Below the pieces are notes generated by a model. That model saw nothing but the letters and a program-made list of their open reading frames with translations. It was not told where the DNA came from and ran no database searches. The position numbers and the translations under genes are program-made. From positions 1 to 35,042 of the forward strand of contig JABDHF010000022.1 in NCBI GenBank assembly GCA_013285595.1: 35,042 nucleotides of DNA. Direction: 5' to 3'. This DNA is from Bacteroidota bacterium. GTDB lineage: Bacteria > Bacteroidota > Bacteroidia > Chitinophagales > Chitinophagaceae. Shown piece by piece: positions 16,527-25,586 of this stretch; the first letter of the stretch is position 1, and each line of letters starts with the position of its first letter.

Positions 16527-18890
16527 ATGAGGCCGCTATTCCTGCTCATCGCTATTACCCTCTTTTTTAACCCTGCCTACGCTCAAAAGCCACAACATTA
16601 TTCCAGGGCTAAAATTCATCTTGATGCTGAAACGCACAATATGAAAAGGCTTTCCTCCCTGGGCCTGTCGGTAGACCATGGAGAATATAAGAAAAACACA
16701 TTCTTTATTTCCGACTTTTCAGACTACGAACTCGCTAAAGCCCGTAAAGCAGGCTTCACCGTAGATATTATTATCGACGATGTTGCCAAACATTACCAGG
16801 ACCAGAATAAAAAAAAAGCCCAAAAAACGACAACAACAGGTTGCACTAACCCCACAGTTCCCGTTCCATCACATTTCCACCTCGGCAGCTATGGTGGGTA
16901 TTTTACTTACACCGAATTGCTTGCCATCGTCGATTCCATGCACCTGCTTTATCCTTCCATCATTGGCCCTAAACAGCAAATCGACACTTTCCACACCATA
17001 CAAGGCCGCCCTATTTATTGGTTCCGGATATCTGACAATCCAGCTGTAGATCAGCCCGCCAAGCCCCAGATGCTGGTCACTGCCCTGCATCATGCCCGCG
17101 AGCCCGGCAGTATTTCTGCTACCATATTTTATTTATGGTACCTGCTTGAAAACTATAATTCAAACCCACAGGTAAAAGCCATCGTCGATAACACCGAACT
17201 ATATTTTGTCCCTTGTGTAAATCCAGACGGCTATATATACAATATAACCTCAATGCCTGGTGGCGGCGGCCTGTGGCGAAAAAACATGCGCAACAATCTC
17301 GATGGCACTATGGGCGTAGACCTCAACAGGAATTATGGCTATGAATGGGGATACGATGATTTTGGCTCAAGCCCTTTTGGTAGCGATGACACTTATCGTG
17401 GCGCAGGGCCTTTCTCTGAGCCCGAAACGCAAGCTATAAAATGGTTCTCAGAAAACCATCATTTCACGCTCAACCTGAATTATCACACCTACCACAACGA
17501 TCTTTTATATCCATGGAGTTACATCGGCTCTTTCCAGACAGTAGACTCTACCCTGTTTTTTAACGATGGCGAGTTCCTTACCCGCTACAACAATTACCGT
17601 TTTGGCACTTGCAATCAAATGCTCGATTACCTCACCAATGGCGACTCAAACGACTGGCAATATGGCGAAACAACCACCAAGAACAAAGTATACGCATGGA
17701 CGCCCGAAATAGGCTTATCCGAATATGCATTCTACCCACCAGATTTTCAGATCATCCCGGATTGCCAGAACAACCTCATGGCCAATCTCAACGCCGCGGC
17801 TTTGCTACTCCCCTACGCCACAATACAGCACACCGATAAAAAGATATTGATCCAGCCTTCAGGCTACCTGCACTATAGCCTTAAGCGTCTTGGCTTCCCC
17901 GATATGGACACGTTCACCGTTACCATCACTCCGCTCGATGCCTGGATGACCGTCTCAACAACACCCAAAGTATATACCGGCCTCACTTTATTTCAGCAGG
18001 TCGATGATTCTATAAGTTATTCCCTGCTGCCAGCCACGCCAAATGGCCAGTTGGTAAAGTATGCATTAAAACTGTTTAACGGTAAATATTCTATACAAGA
18101 CACCGTGCAGTTTTACTACGGCAAGAATCACAACATAACCATCCCGTCTACTGCATCTCTTTCCGGTTGGGTAAATTCAGGGTGGGATCTTTGCTCATCT
18201 TCATACTACTCGCCACCCTCATCACTAAAAAGTGGGACAACCTGTCCCGGCAATTACCCCGACGGCGCCACCATGACCATTTCCACAGCTACACCCATCG
18301 ACCTTACCTACGCCACACATGCCTACCTTCAGTTTTATGCCAAATGGTTCATCGAAACCATTTACGACCAGGGCTATGTAAATGCCTCGATCGAAGGCTC
18401 AGGTGTCTGGACGCATTTATGCGGCCGCTACACAAATACCGACCAGTTTTATGACGGCCAGCAGCACGACTGGGTGCAGGAAGAAATGGACCTTAGCGAC
18501 TACCTCGGCACAAAAGTCAACATTCAGTTTCAGCTGCAAAGCGATCCCCAGGTAAATTATGAAGGCTTCTTTGTCGACAATATAAACGTCACCTCCGTTC
18601 AGGACACACCGCTGGCAGTAAAGTGCATTGGCATAAACGGGCCATACGTGCGCACCTACCCGAACCCCGCACACGACAAATTAACCATCGAAATTATCCC
18701 CGGCAATTTTTCAAATCAGCCCTTAAATGCAGTATTATACGACTACCTGGGCCAGGCGGTTATGAGCTTTATTATCGATCAGCAAAAGGCTACTATCGAT
18801 GTTCGGCAATTGTCACCAAACATATATTACCTTAAATTTTCTGGTAAAGACGAAGTATACCCGGTGCAAAAAATAACGATTGTAAGGTAA
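16527..18890 (+). CDS. Secreted M14 zinc carboxypeptidase with T9SS sorting domain
   Basis: A 787-residue exported metallopeptidase. The signal peptide ends near residue 19 (AYAQ) and a propeptide-like region spans about 20-100. The M14 domain (about 120-420) has zinc ligands H189 and E192 (HHARE) and H320 (LNYHTYHN), substrate-binding NRNY at 267-270, and catalytic E394 (TPEIG), so it looks active. A beta-sandwich of the immune-inhibitor/MAM type follows at about 540-690 (GWVNSGWDLCSSSYYSPPSS ... EGFFVDNINV). The C-terminus (YPNPAHDKLTIEI, then DYLGQAV and KITIVR) is a type A Por secretion sorting domain, so the protein should leave through the type IX system. Divergent from the receptor operon. 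Probable role: degradation of extracellular peptides. Confidence 0.92.
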   Translation: MRPLFLLIAITLFFNPAYAQKPQHYSRAKIHLDAETHNMKRLSSLGLSVDHGEYKKNTFFISDFSDYELAKARKAGFTVDIIIDDVAKHYQDQNKKKAQKTTTTGCTNPTVPVPSHFHLGSYGGYFTYTELLAIVDSMHLLYPSIIGPKQQIDTFHTIQGRPIYWFRISDNPAVDQPAKPQMLVTALHHAREPGSISATIFYLWYLLENYNSNPQVKAIVDNTELYFVPCVNPDGYIYNITSMPGGGGLWRKNMRNNLDGTMGVDLNRNYGYEWGYDDFGSSPFGSDDTYRGAGPFSEPETQAIKWFSENHHFTLNLNYHTYHNDLLYPWSYIGSFQTVDSTLFFNDGEFLTRYNNYRFGTCNQMLDYLTNGDSNDWQYGETTTKNKVYAWTPEIGLSEYAFYPPDFQIIPDCQNNLMANLNAAALLLPYATIQHTDKKILIQPSGYLHYSLKRLGFPDMDTFTVTITPLDAWMTVSTTPKVYTGLTLFQQVDDSISYSLLPATPNGQLVKYALKLFNGKYSIQDTVQFYYGKNHNITIPSTASLSGWVNSGWDLCSSSYYSPPSSLKSGTTCPGNYPDGATMTISTATPIDLTYATHAYLQFYAKWFIETIYDQGYVNASIEGSGVWTHLCGRYTNTDQFYDGQQHDWVQEEMDLSDYLGTKVNIQFQLQSDPQVNYEGFFVDNINVTSVQDTPLAVKCIGINGPYVRTYPNPAHDKLTIEIIPGNFSNQPLNAVLYDYLGQAVMSFIIDQQKATIDVRQLSPNIYYLKFSGKDEVYPVQKITIVR

Positions 18891-18919
18891 CTTAGCCATA
18901 GTTTCAGTATTTTGGCACT

Positions 18920-20422
18920 ATGAAAATATTCACTACCGCCCAGATCAGGGCTTGTGATGATTACACTATAAGGGCTGCAAACATCCGCTCGGCTGAGCTT
19001 ATGGAGCGTGCAGCAGCTCGTTGCGTTACATGGATCAGGGAAAACCTGCCTAAAGACACCCTGTTTGTAGTGCTCTGCGGCACTGGCAATAATGGCGGCG
19101 ATGGCTTGGCTATTGCCCGTCTGCTGCACCAGCGCGGTTATGGGGTCAAAGCTTTTGTATTGCATTTTAAAAGTGAGCTTTCCGCCGATTGCACATCCAA
19201 CCTCAAACGCCTTCAAAACATAGATCCAGATCTCGCCACAATTGTTCCGCCAGATACTTTTATCACAGATATTCCACCGCATATCATTATCCTCGATGCT
19301 ATACTAGGGACAGGTATCAGCCGCCCTGTCGATGGCTGGCTGTCAAGGTTCATAGACAGCATCAACCACCTGCCCAACAGCAAGATAGCCATAGACATCC
19401 CCAGCGGCCTCTCACCCGATAGTGTGCCAGACCCGGATGCCACAATACTAAAAGTACACGACACCCTAAGCTTCCAGTTTCAGAAACGCAGCTTCCTCCA
19501 TCCGGAAGCCGGCGTAATGGCAGGCAACGTACACATACTCGATATCGGCCTCGACCAGGGGTTTATTAAAGCCACACACTCTCAGTACAATACAATAGAC
19601 GAAACAGAGGTAGCAGCCCTATATCGGCCACGTAGCCCTTTCTCGCACAAAGGCACTTATGGCCACGTACTCGTAATAGGCGGCAGCTATGGCAAGATGG
19701 GCGCTATTACTCTTAGTGCACGGGCGGCCCTGCGCGCAGGCGCCGGCCTCGTATCTGCGCTCATACCCGGCTGCGGTTATACTATTATGCAAACAGCCCT
19801 GCCAGAGGTAATGTGCAGAACAAATGGCGACCGCGTAATAGAAAAAATTGACGGCTGGGAAAAGATGACCGTAGGCATTGGCCCCGGCATGGATACAGAC
19901 GATAAGACAGCCACTGCCCTCGCAGCCTTCATAGATGAATGTAAAAGCCCCGTAGTGCTCGATGCAGATGCCCTCAACATCCTGGCTAAGCACCCCGACC
20001 TGCTGGCAAAACTACCCAAAGGCTCCATCCTCACCCCACACCCAAAGGAATTCGCGCGCCTATTTGGCGAGAACACCAATACCATGATACAGGTAGACCA
20101 TGCCCGCATACAGGCCATGCGTTACAACATCAATATCGTAATAAAAGGCCATCATACCGCAGTAGTCACCACCGAAGGCGAATGCTGGTACAACCTCACC
20201 GGCAATGCAGGCATGGCAACTGGCGGCGCTGGCGATGTGCTCACAGGTATCATCACCGGTTTGCTCGCCCAGAAATACGAACCGCACCATGCCGCAATAT
20301 TAGGAGTATACCTGCATGGCCTGGCTGGAGACCTCGCCGCAAAAGAAAACGCGCAGGAAGCGCTTATAGCCGGAGACATTATAGACCACCTCGGCAAAGC
20401 ATTCCTAACCCTCCCTCAATAG
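18920..20422 (+). CDS. nnr: Bifunctional NAD(P)H-hydrate epimerase / ADP-dependent dehydratase
   Basis: A 500-residue cytoplasmic repair enzyme. The N-terminal NnrE (YjeF_N) half, about 1-210, epimerises R- to S-NAD(P)HX and shows the glycine loop GTGNNGGDG at 54-62 and ILDAILGTGISRP. The C-terminal NnrD half, about 225-500, dehydrates S-NAD(P)HX using ADP and shows GTYGHVLVIGGSYGKMGA, TPHPKEFARL and NAGMATGGAGDVLTGIITG. The fusion order is as in E. coli Nnr and the length is normal. It starts 29 bp after the peptidase gene. Both halves appear intact. Confidence 0.97.
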   Translation: MKIFTTAQIRACDDYTIRAANIRSAELMERAAARCVTWIRENLPKDTLFVVLCGTGNNGGDGLAIARLLHQRGYGVKAFVLHFKSELSADCTSNLKRLQNIDPDLATIVPPDTFITDIPPHIIILDAILGTGISRPVDGWLSRFIDSINHLPNSKIAIDIPSGLSPDSVPDPDATILKVHDTLSFQFQKRSFLHPEAGVMAGNVHILDIGLDQGFIKATHSQYNTIDETEVAALYRPRSPFSHKGTYGHVLVIGGSYGKMGAITLSARAALRAGAGLVSALIPGCGYTIMQTALPEVMCRTNGDRVIEKIDGWEKMTVGIGPGMDTDDKTATALAAFIDECKSPVVLDADALNILAKHPDLLAKLPKGSILTPHPKEFARLFGENTNTMIQVDHARIQAMRYNINIVIKGHHTAVVTTEGECWYNLTGNAGMATGGAGDVLTGIITGLLAQKYEPHHAAILGVYLHGLAGDLAAKENAQEALIAGDIIDHLGKAFLTLPQ

Positions 20423-20444
20423 AATTAGCTGTTATTGTGTACGC

Positions 20445-20480
20445 AACCTCACCTCTCCTTTGGAGAGGCCGGGAGAGGTT
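20445..20480. repeat. Short palindromic intergenic repeat (CTCTCC type)
   Basis: A perfect 7 bp stem, cctctcc (20452-20458) and ggagagg (20462-20468) with a TTT loop, is enclosed by an outer pair aacctc / gaggtt. It sits between the convergent nnr and peptidyl-prolyl isomerase genes and may act as a bidirectional terminator. It resembles the hairpin at 27104-27117, suggesting a dispersed family. Confidence 0.6.
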
Positions 20481-20481
20481 A

Positions 20482-21870
20482 TTAATTCCCCTTATCTATA
20501 CTCATCCTCCACAGCTTCAGTGCGGGGCAAGATTGGTATTCAGGCGACACCTTCAGGTAAAACGATGGTAATTTGGTAGTTACCCAGGCCTGCATCTTTA
20601 GCTGCTTTTTCTGTTGCAGCGCTACTTCCTGTATACGGTTGTAATCGTCCCTCAGGTTAGCCTTGTGCGGTGTGGTCCTGCTTCTCAGAAACACTATGCG
20701 GCAAGATTTGTCGTGGGCATCAGTAACAAAAATGTGCGGCGCAGAATAGTCGCCTTGCTTCATGCTATCCAGCATCAGCACCATGCCGGGGTCCAGCTTG
20801 GTCATATCCAGCTCAGTATTACCCGTCGCAGGGTCTGCTATCATACCGCCCGTACGTTTTGCAGCCTCGTCGGTCGAGAACTTACCCACAGCCTCGGGAA
20901 ACGACATCTTTCCACTTACCAGTATATTACGGATGCTATCCAGCGTCCCGATAGATTTTTGGAAGTCGCCCGATGTTACTTCCGGTTTTATAAGTATGTG
21001 CCGTATATCCGCCTCATCACCCTTTCGCTGTATCATTTGGATGATGTGATAGCCAAACTTAGTTTTGATCACCGGCGACACCTCCCCATTCTGCAACCTG
21101 AATGCTGCCGATACAAATGCCTCTGCCCACGGCCCTGTACGCGTCACCCCATCATAGCGGCCACCATTGTCGCGGCTGCCTGGGTCATCGCTATATAGCC
21201 CGGCCATCGTTTCAAAGCTCTTGCCATCGGTCACTATCTGTTTGCGTATGTCTTCCAGTTTCTGCTTCGCATAGTCATTCATCTCCTTGCTTACAATAGG
21301 GTCTATCACTATCTGCCCTACCTCCACCGTCGCCGGAAAATATGGCAGGCTGTCTGGCGATATCTTTTTATAAAACACATCCACCTCAGCCGGCGATATC
21401 TTTATATTCTCCAGCACATTATTCTGCATTTTTTCCGCTATCATCTGTTCCTTAATGGTCTCGCGGTTCTCATCCTTTATCTGGTATATCGTCTTGCCCG
21501 ACATTTGCTCCAGCTTTTCCTTAGAGCCATATAGCTGTATAAAATACCTCAGGCGGTTTTCCAGCTGTGCTTCCACATCTTCTTCACTCACCATTATACT
21601 ATCACGTTCAGCCTGTTCCAGCAGCATTTTCTGCAATATCATCTGTTGCAGTATCAGGCATTTCATCGTATCGTTAAATTTCGGGTCTTGCGCCTTAGCC
21701 TGTGCAGCCTGTAGTTCCAGGTCGCTCTGCAGTATGATGCGGTTACGCCCCACCACAGCTAGTATCTTATCCGCGCTCTCCTGTGCAGAAAGCGAAAAAC
21801 TGCAAACCAGCAATAAAATAAACAAACCCCATTTACCGGGTATTAGAACATCCTTCGTATCAAAACTCAT
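20482..21870 (-). CDS. SurA-like periplasmic peptidyl-prolyl isomerase / chaperone
   Basis: A 462-residue exported foldase. The signal peptide ends LLLVCSFSLSAQ. A SurA-like N-terminal domain (KILAVVGRNRIILQSDLELQ) is followed by two parvulin domains. The first, about 180-290, is canonical (LYSDDPGSRDNGGRYDGV and TKFGYHIIQM). The second, about 293-405, begins IRHILIKPE and keeps AKRTGGMI but lacks the usual FGYHI ending, so it may be less active. SurA proteins escort outer-membrane barrel proteins through the periplasm, which fits a region rich in such proteins. The ATG at 21870 precedes a normal signal peptide and has a promoter just upstream. Orthology with E. coli SurA is likely but not certain. 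Confidence 0.92.
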   Translation of the reverse strand: MSFDTKDVLIPGKWGLFILLLVCSFSLSAQESADKILAVVGRNRIILQSDLELQAAQAKAQDPKFNDTMKCLILQQMILQKMLLEQAERDSIMVSEEDVEAQLENRLRYFIQLYGSKEKLEQMSGKTIYQIKDENRETIKEQMIAEKMQNNVLENIKISPAEVDVFYKKISPDSLPYFPATVEVGQIVIDPIVSKEMNDYAKQKLEDIRKQIVTDGKSFETMAGLYSDDPGSRDNGGRYDGVTRTGPWAEAFVSAAFRLQNGEVSPVIKTKFGYHIIQMIQRKGDEADIRHILIKPEVTSGDFQKSIGTLDSIRNILVSGKMSFPEAVGKFSTDEAAKRTGGMIADPATGNTELDMTKLDPGMVLMLDSMKQGDYSAPHIFVTDAHDKSCRIVFLRSRTTPHKANLRDDYNRIQEVALQQKKQLKMQAWVTTKLPSFYLKVSPEYQSCPALKLWRMSIDKGN

Positions 21871-21901
21871 GCTATAAATGAGAAAAAGTAAGTGTAAGCG
21901 A

Positions 21902-21933
21902 CAAAAATAGTTTATTTAACGCCTTTATTCCAA
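21902..21933 (-). promoter_or_regulatory. Promoter candidate for the SurA-like gene
   Basis: A minus-strand TATTTTTG (21902-21909) matches TAnnTTTG perfectly. A TTGG (21930-21933), 20 nt upstream, is an imperfect -33 element. The leader would be about 25 nt. Confidence 0.5.
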
Positions 21934-21965
21934 TGCCAACACTATTTTAACTTTTAGGCGCATAT

Positions 21966-22006
21966 AAAGCCCCGAAAGGGCGAAATATGTCAGCGATGGG
22001 CATCGC
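21966..22006. repeat. REP-like palindromic element (GCCCCGAAAGGGC type)
   Basis: The sequence aaagccccgaaagggcgaaa forms a small GC-rich hairpin and is followed by atatgt and a second hairpin, gcgatg (21993-21998) / catcgc (22001-22006). The same pattern recurs at 29965-29986 and twice at 31163-31249. It lies in the gap upstream of the SurA-like gene. Confidence 0.65.
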
Positions 22007-22060
22007 CAATCGAAACTCGCGCATACGCAACACCACCTCCCCAAAAAAGGCCACGCAGAT

Positions 22061-22912
22061 CTAGTAACTGATCAACTGAATATTATCAAGCAGCACACTT
22101 CCCCCAGTTCCACCAGCCGGCAAAGACGCCTTAAAATAAAGGTTATAGCTCGTTCCCTGGTACTGGGCAGCATAATCAGCCACGTTCAGGTAAAACTTCT
22201 GCCAGTGGTCACTCGGATAAATACCCGCAAGGGCATGTGGCGCTAACGATGCTATACTCCCCAGGTTTGCTTGTAAAAAAACAGAAAAAGGAATGGAGCA
22301 TTTATAATTAAACTCAATAAATGCAGCCCCCGTGGGAATGACAAATGAATGAATGGTGCTATCAAATGAACTATCACTCGGATTATTAAGAGAAATGACC
22401 CCGGAACCTTGACCTTCAAAAACCGATGTGTTTGTAACGAACATAGCTACACCACTGCCATCTAACGAAAACTTAGTATACCCGCTCGTATCAAAATCAG
22501 ATATGATGTAGGGCTTAATAGCAGAATAGTACCGCGTTACCGGCAACCGGTCGATCGTTTTGCCCGGCTGCTCTGCAAACGTAAACGTGTCCGGTTCATA
22601 AAACGGGTAAATGCTCGTAAAGTCGTTTTGCCCGTTTATAGTAACGCCCGGAAACAGCTCCAAAGTACCCTTACCCGTAGCCATAACAGGGAACGTAGCA
22701 GGCAGGTCAAAAACCCCGATCGGGTTATTATTATAATACGCCCACACACAACTGATCTGGTGCGACAGCGTAATACCCTTTACCAAAGGGTTAGCCACAA
22801 AACTAAATGAGTCTACATGTATATACGTAGGCGCCTGCTTGGTGTGGCTCTTTTGGCACCCGTACCAAAACCATGTTAAAAACAATACTCCATAAACTAC
22901 AGCTTGCCGCAT
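22061..22912 (-). CDS. Putative lipoprotein of unknown function
   Basis: A 283-residue protein with a type II signal peptide: a hydrophobic run ends in the lipobox WYGC with the acylated Cys at residue 19, so it should be anchored in a membrane, probably the outer one. The remainder is beta-rich. The segment IEFNYKCSIPFSVFLQANLG and the final SVLLDNIQLISY resemble the last strands of a jelly-roll, carbohydrate-binding-like domain, which is inference from pattern only. No family is recognised. It is transcribed alone, divergent from the GT-C gene, with 190 bp to the SurA-like gene downstream. Confidence 0.8.
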   Translation of the reverse strand: MRQAVVYGVLFLTWFWYGCQKSHTKQAPTYIHVDSFSFVANPLVKGITLSHQISCVWAYYNNNPIGVFDLPATFPVMATGKGTLELFPGVTINGQNDFTSIYPFYEPDTFTFAEQPGKTIDRLPVTRYYSAIKPYIISDFDTSGYTKFSLDGSGVAMFVTNTSVFEGQGSGVISLNNPSDSSFDSTIHSFVIPTGAAFIEFNYKCSIPFSVFLQANLGSIASLAPHALAGIYPSDHWQKFYLNVADYAAQYQGTSYNLYFKASLPAGGTGGSVLLDNIQLISY

Positions 22913-23076
22913 AATATTGTAAATGTAGATATTCCTGTATATTGATGTATACTTACTTCATCATCTTTGGTCGTAGATTCTATTATTAAGCCAGAACTTT
23001 ATGCCACATCAGTATAGATCCGGGCGGCGCCCCGCTTTTAAAAATTAACTCTAAATAATTAGCTTTATTGAAATTT

Positions 23077-24534
23077 ATGAAAAGGCTGGCCCATTCATTT
23101 CGAGACCCGGTATTTTGCACCATCTTCGTTATTTCAATATCGCTGATCATTCTTGATATCGTTCGCATCTTTAATGTTGCCCTCACTTTCGACGAAGCGG
23201 GTACCTACACAGACCACACCACTTATACAACCTTCATGTGGTCATGCATTTCATCAAACAATCACATACTAAATTCCCTTCTAAGAAAATTCTTTATCGA
23301 TACTTTCTCAAACAATTTTTTCTTTATACGGCTGGGTAGCTTGCTGGCATTCCTTGTCTATTTGATCTCGGCATACAAGTTATGCCGGCTATTATTTCAA
23401 AAGCCGCTCTGGGCCATTTGCGGTTTTCTGCTGCTCAACATGTATCCGCTTGTATTTGAATTTTGGGGCCTCGGCAGGGGCTATTCTTTGGCTGTAGCTT
23501 TTATGTTAGCATCAATTTATCAAATCCTTATTTACTATAGCAACAACAAAAACATTTCGCTTCACCTGTCATTTATCTATGCCATCCTTGCCGTCTACAG
23601 CAATTTTTCATTGCTCGATTATTATTTTGGCTTTGCAGGTTTTATCCTGCTGCGCCCGCTTTTCTTTAAAAAAGATCAAAGATCATTAGTGTGGGAGTGC
23701 GCTGCATTACTCCTGTACACGTGCATATTATACCTGCTCATAGCCGGTCCCATAAAAAAACTGATCGCCGCAGGTGAGTTTTACTACGGCGGCGCCACAG
23801 GCATAGTGCACGATACTATCTATTCTTTAATTGGCTATAACCTTTACATTCAGGCCTCCGACCCTCACCATCACACCATCGTTCATACCATCACTTCTTT
23901 TATAGTTATTTTTTCCGTCGTCCCCGGCATTTACTGGGTTGTAAAGTACGCGATTCCCGCTTCGCGCAAAAAAACATTTACAGGCTGTTTATTATGGGTA
24001 TTATTTGCAGCACCTGTCGTGGCCACAATGCTCATGCATACTTTCCTGCAAACTAAATATTTGATCGACAGAACAGCATTATTTCTCATAGCGCTTTTTG
24101 CATTGCAGCTTTGTTACTGGCTATACATTATCACACAGCAATATCCACTTACGGGCAATAGCGTTATTACCATTTTAACAATACTTATATCTTATAATTT
24201 TCTTACCAACATAAATATTTCCGCCACAAGGCAATGGTGGACAGATGAGTTTAATGTCATCGTGCTAAAAAAAATAGTGCGCGAATCCCAAAATAAAAAA
24301 GACAAAAATAAACTGGCTGTTTTTTGGATATTCGAACCATCACTACGATATTATACCGACGGGCAATACAGCAAATACTTTTACTCCATAACCGGCACTC
24401 GTAACGAAGCCAGTGACGATACAACATTCGATTACTATTATATGCCACGAGATATGGCAGATCATATATCAAAGCGGTATGCGCCCGACACTTCTTTTCA
24501 CGAAGGCGCTTTTGTCTTATTCAAAAAACAGTAA
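23077..24534 (+). CDS. GT-C-fold membrane protein, probable glycosyltransferase
   Basis: A 485-residue inner-membrane protein with about ten transmembrane helices. The first periplasmic loop carries the acidic pair D39/E40 in TFDEAGTYTDH, followed by SSNNHILNSLLRKFF and later FEFWGLGRGYSL. This is the layout of GT-C transferases of the PMT/ArnT group, which use polyprenyl-phosphate sugars and where the loop acid is catalytic. A soluble tail follows from about residue 395 (WTDEFNVIVLKKIVRESQNK). Donor and acceptor are unknown. A TTG three codons upstream (23068) is an alternative start; the ATG at 23077 is preferred. The next gene starts 14 bp after the stop, so they are probably cotranscribed. 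Confidence 0.8.
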   Translation: MKRLAHSFRDPVFCTIFVISISLIILDIVRIFNVALTFDEAGTYTDHTTYTTFMWSCISSNNHILNSLLRKFFIDTFSNNFFFIRLGSLLAFLVYLISAYKLCRLLFQKPLWAICGFLLLNMYPLVFEFWGLGRGYSLAVAFMLASIYQILIYYSNNKNISLHLSFIYAILAVYSNFSLLDYYFGFAGFILLRPLFFKKDQRSLVWECAALLLYTCILYLLIAGPIKKLIAAGEFYYGGATGIVHDTIYSLIGYNLYIQASDPHHHTIVHTITSFIVIFSVVPGIYWVVKYAIPASRKKTFTGCLLWVLFAAPVVATMLMHTFLQTKYLIDRTALFLIALFALQLCYWLYIITQQYPLTGNSVITILTILISYNFLTNINISATRQWWTDEFNVIVLKKIVRESQNKKDKNKLAVFWIFEPSLRYYTDGQYSKYFYSITGTRNEASDDTTFDYYYMPRDMADHISKRYAPDTSFHEGAFVLFKKQ

Positions 24535-24548
24535 ATTTTCTCCTTATT

Positions 24549-25469
24549 ATGCACTTTCGCTACGCCCGCCACACCCGCAACCTGCAACCACTAATAAAAT
24601 TCTACACCGAAGTTATCGGCCTCGAAACCCTCGGAGGTTTTGAAGATCATGCTAACTACAATGGCATATTTCTCGGCCACAAAAATGATGAGTGGCATTT
24701 AGAATTCACCACATCAAAAGAACAAGCAGATCAGCACCCCGATGAAGACGATCTCTTAGTATTCTATGTCGAAACAGATGCAGAGATCAACGCCATCTTA
24801 AAGACCGCCAACAAAAACACCATAACCCCGGTAAGACCTAAGAACCCCTACTGGCAGCAAAATGGCCACATCCTCCCCGATCCCGATGGTTTCAATGTTG
24901 CAATATCCCTAAAGTCACCCGCATTGATAGCCCCCGACCCATTTACAAAAACAATAACAGCCACGGGTATAAACGACTGGAACGCGCTCGTTAATCACAT
25001 AAGACAATTGCCTTATGGCAGAAATGAGAACCGCCAGGACTTTAGTCTTGTAATAAAAGAAGCCAAAGGCACCTGTAGTTCCAAACACGCATTGCTAAAA
25101 CAAGTCGCCGACCTGAACGGAATAAAGAACGTAGAACTGATCCTCTGCATCTACAAAATGGATCAAAACAATACGCCGAAAATTGGCAATGAACTAACAA
25201 ACCATGCTATAAAATATATCCCTGAAGCCCACTGCTATCTGAAGCTAAATAATCACCGCATAGACATCACCAGTCCAAATGCCGAAATAGAAAAAATAGA
25301 GAACGATATACTATTGGAAATACCCATACAGCCCGAACAGGTGGTAGACTATAAAATAGATTTCCACAAAGAATATCTAAAAAAATGGCTTAGAGAAAAC
25401 GATATGAAAATAACATTCGATGAGATATGGAAAATACGGGAGCAATGCATTGCCAACTTAGCCGGTTGA
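24549..25469 (+). CDS. Fusion of a VOC (glyoxalase-like) domain and a transglutaminase-like domain
   Basis: A 306-residue soluble protein with two parts. Residues 1-123 form a VOC domain: RHTRNLQPLIKFYTEVIGLE at the start, EWHLEFTTS in the middle, and LPDPDGFNVAIS at the end. H8 and H50 are possible metal ligands. After a linker (SPALIAPDPFTKT), residues 140-306 look like a small transglutaminase-like domain. C176 in GTCSSKHALL, H228 in IPEAHCYLKL and D239 in HRIDIT are ordered and spaced as a Cys-His-Asp triad. I recall the second part as a free-standing Bacteroidota protein, so a fusion is inferred. There is no frameshift, and one ATG fits both. Neither substrate is known. It directly follows the GT-C gene. 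Confidence 0.75.
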   Translation: MHFRYARHTRNLQPLIKFYTEVIGLETLGGFEDHANYNGIFLGHKNDEWHLEFTTSKEQADQHPDEDDLLVFYVETDAEINAILKTANKNTITPVRPKNPYWQQNGHILPDPDGFNVAISLKSPALIAPDPFTKTITATGINDWNALVNHIRQLPYGRNENRQDFSLVIKEAKGTCSSKHALLKQVADLNGIKNVELILCIYKMDQNNTPKIGNELTNHAIKYIPEAHCYLKLNNHRIDITSPNAEIEKIENDILLEIPIQPEQVVDYKIDFHKEYLKKWLRENDMKITFDEIWKIREQCIANLAG

Positions 25470-25490
25470 TTTATATAAACCCTATGTAGT

Positions 25491-25510
25491 GGCAATCCCT
25501 TGCGGTTGCC
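25491..25510. repeat. Short palindromic repeat (GGCAA / TTGCC type)
   Basis: ggcaa (25491-25495) and ttgcc (25506-25510) form the stem of a small hairpin just after the VOC-fusion gene, with gtggc / gccac just outside. It resembles dispersed GC-rich hairpins common between Bacteroidota genes. It has no U-tract and could still attenuate transcription. Confidence 0.45.
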
Positions 25511-25586
25511 CTGCGCCACACCGGAAATACAGATACAACTAATAAATTTTGACATTAAATTTGTTATAACATTTAAACCAACCATC

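Noticed and set aside
9344-20397. Many long antisense frames opposite the receptor, TPR, barrel and nnr genes
   Set aside because: They are shadows of strongly supported genes and have low-complexity or unrecognisable translations with no start signals.
23021-23034. GC-rich island cgggcggcgccccg upstream of the GT-C gene
   Set aside because: The arms can pair only with a one-base loop or as a 6 bp palindrome, so no plausible hairpin or operator is supported.
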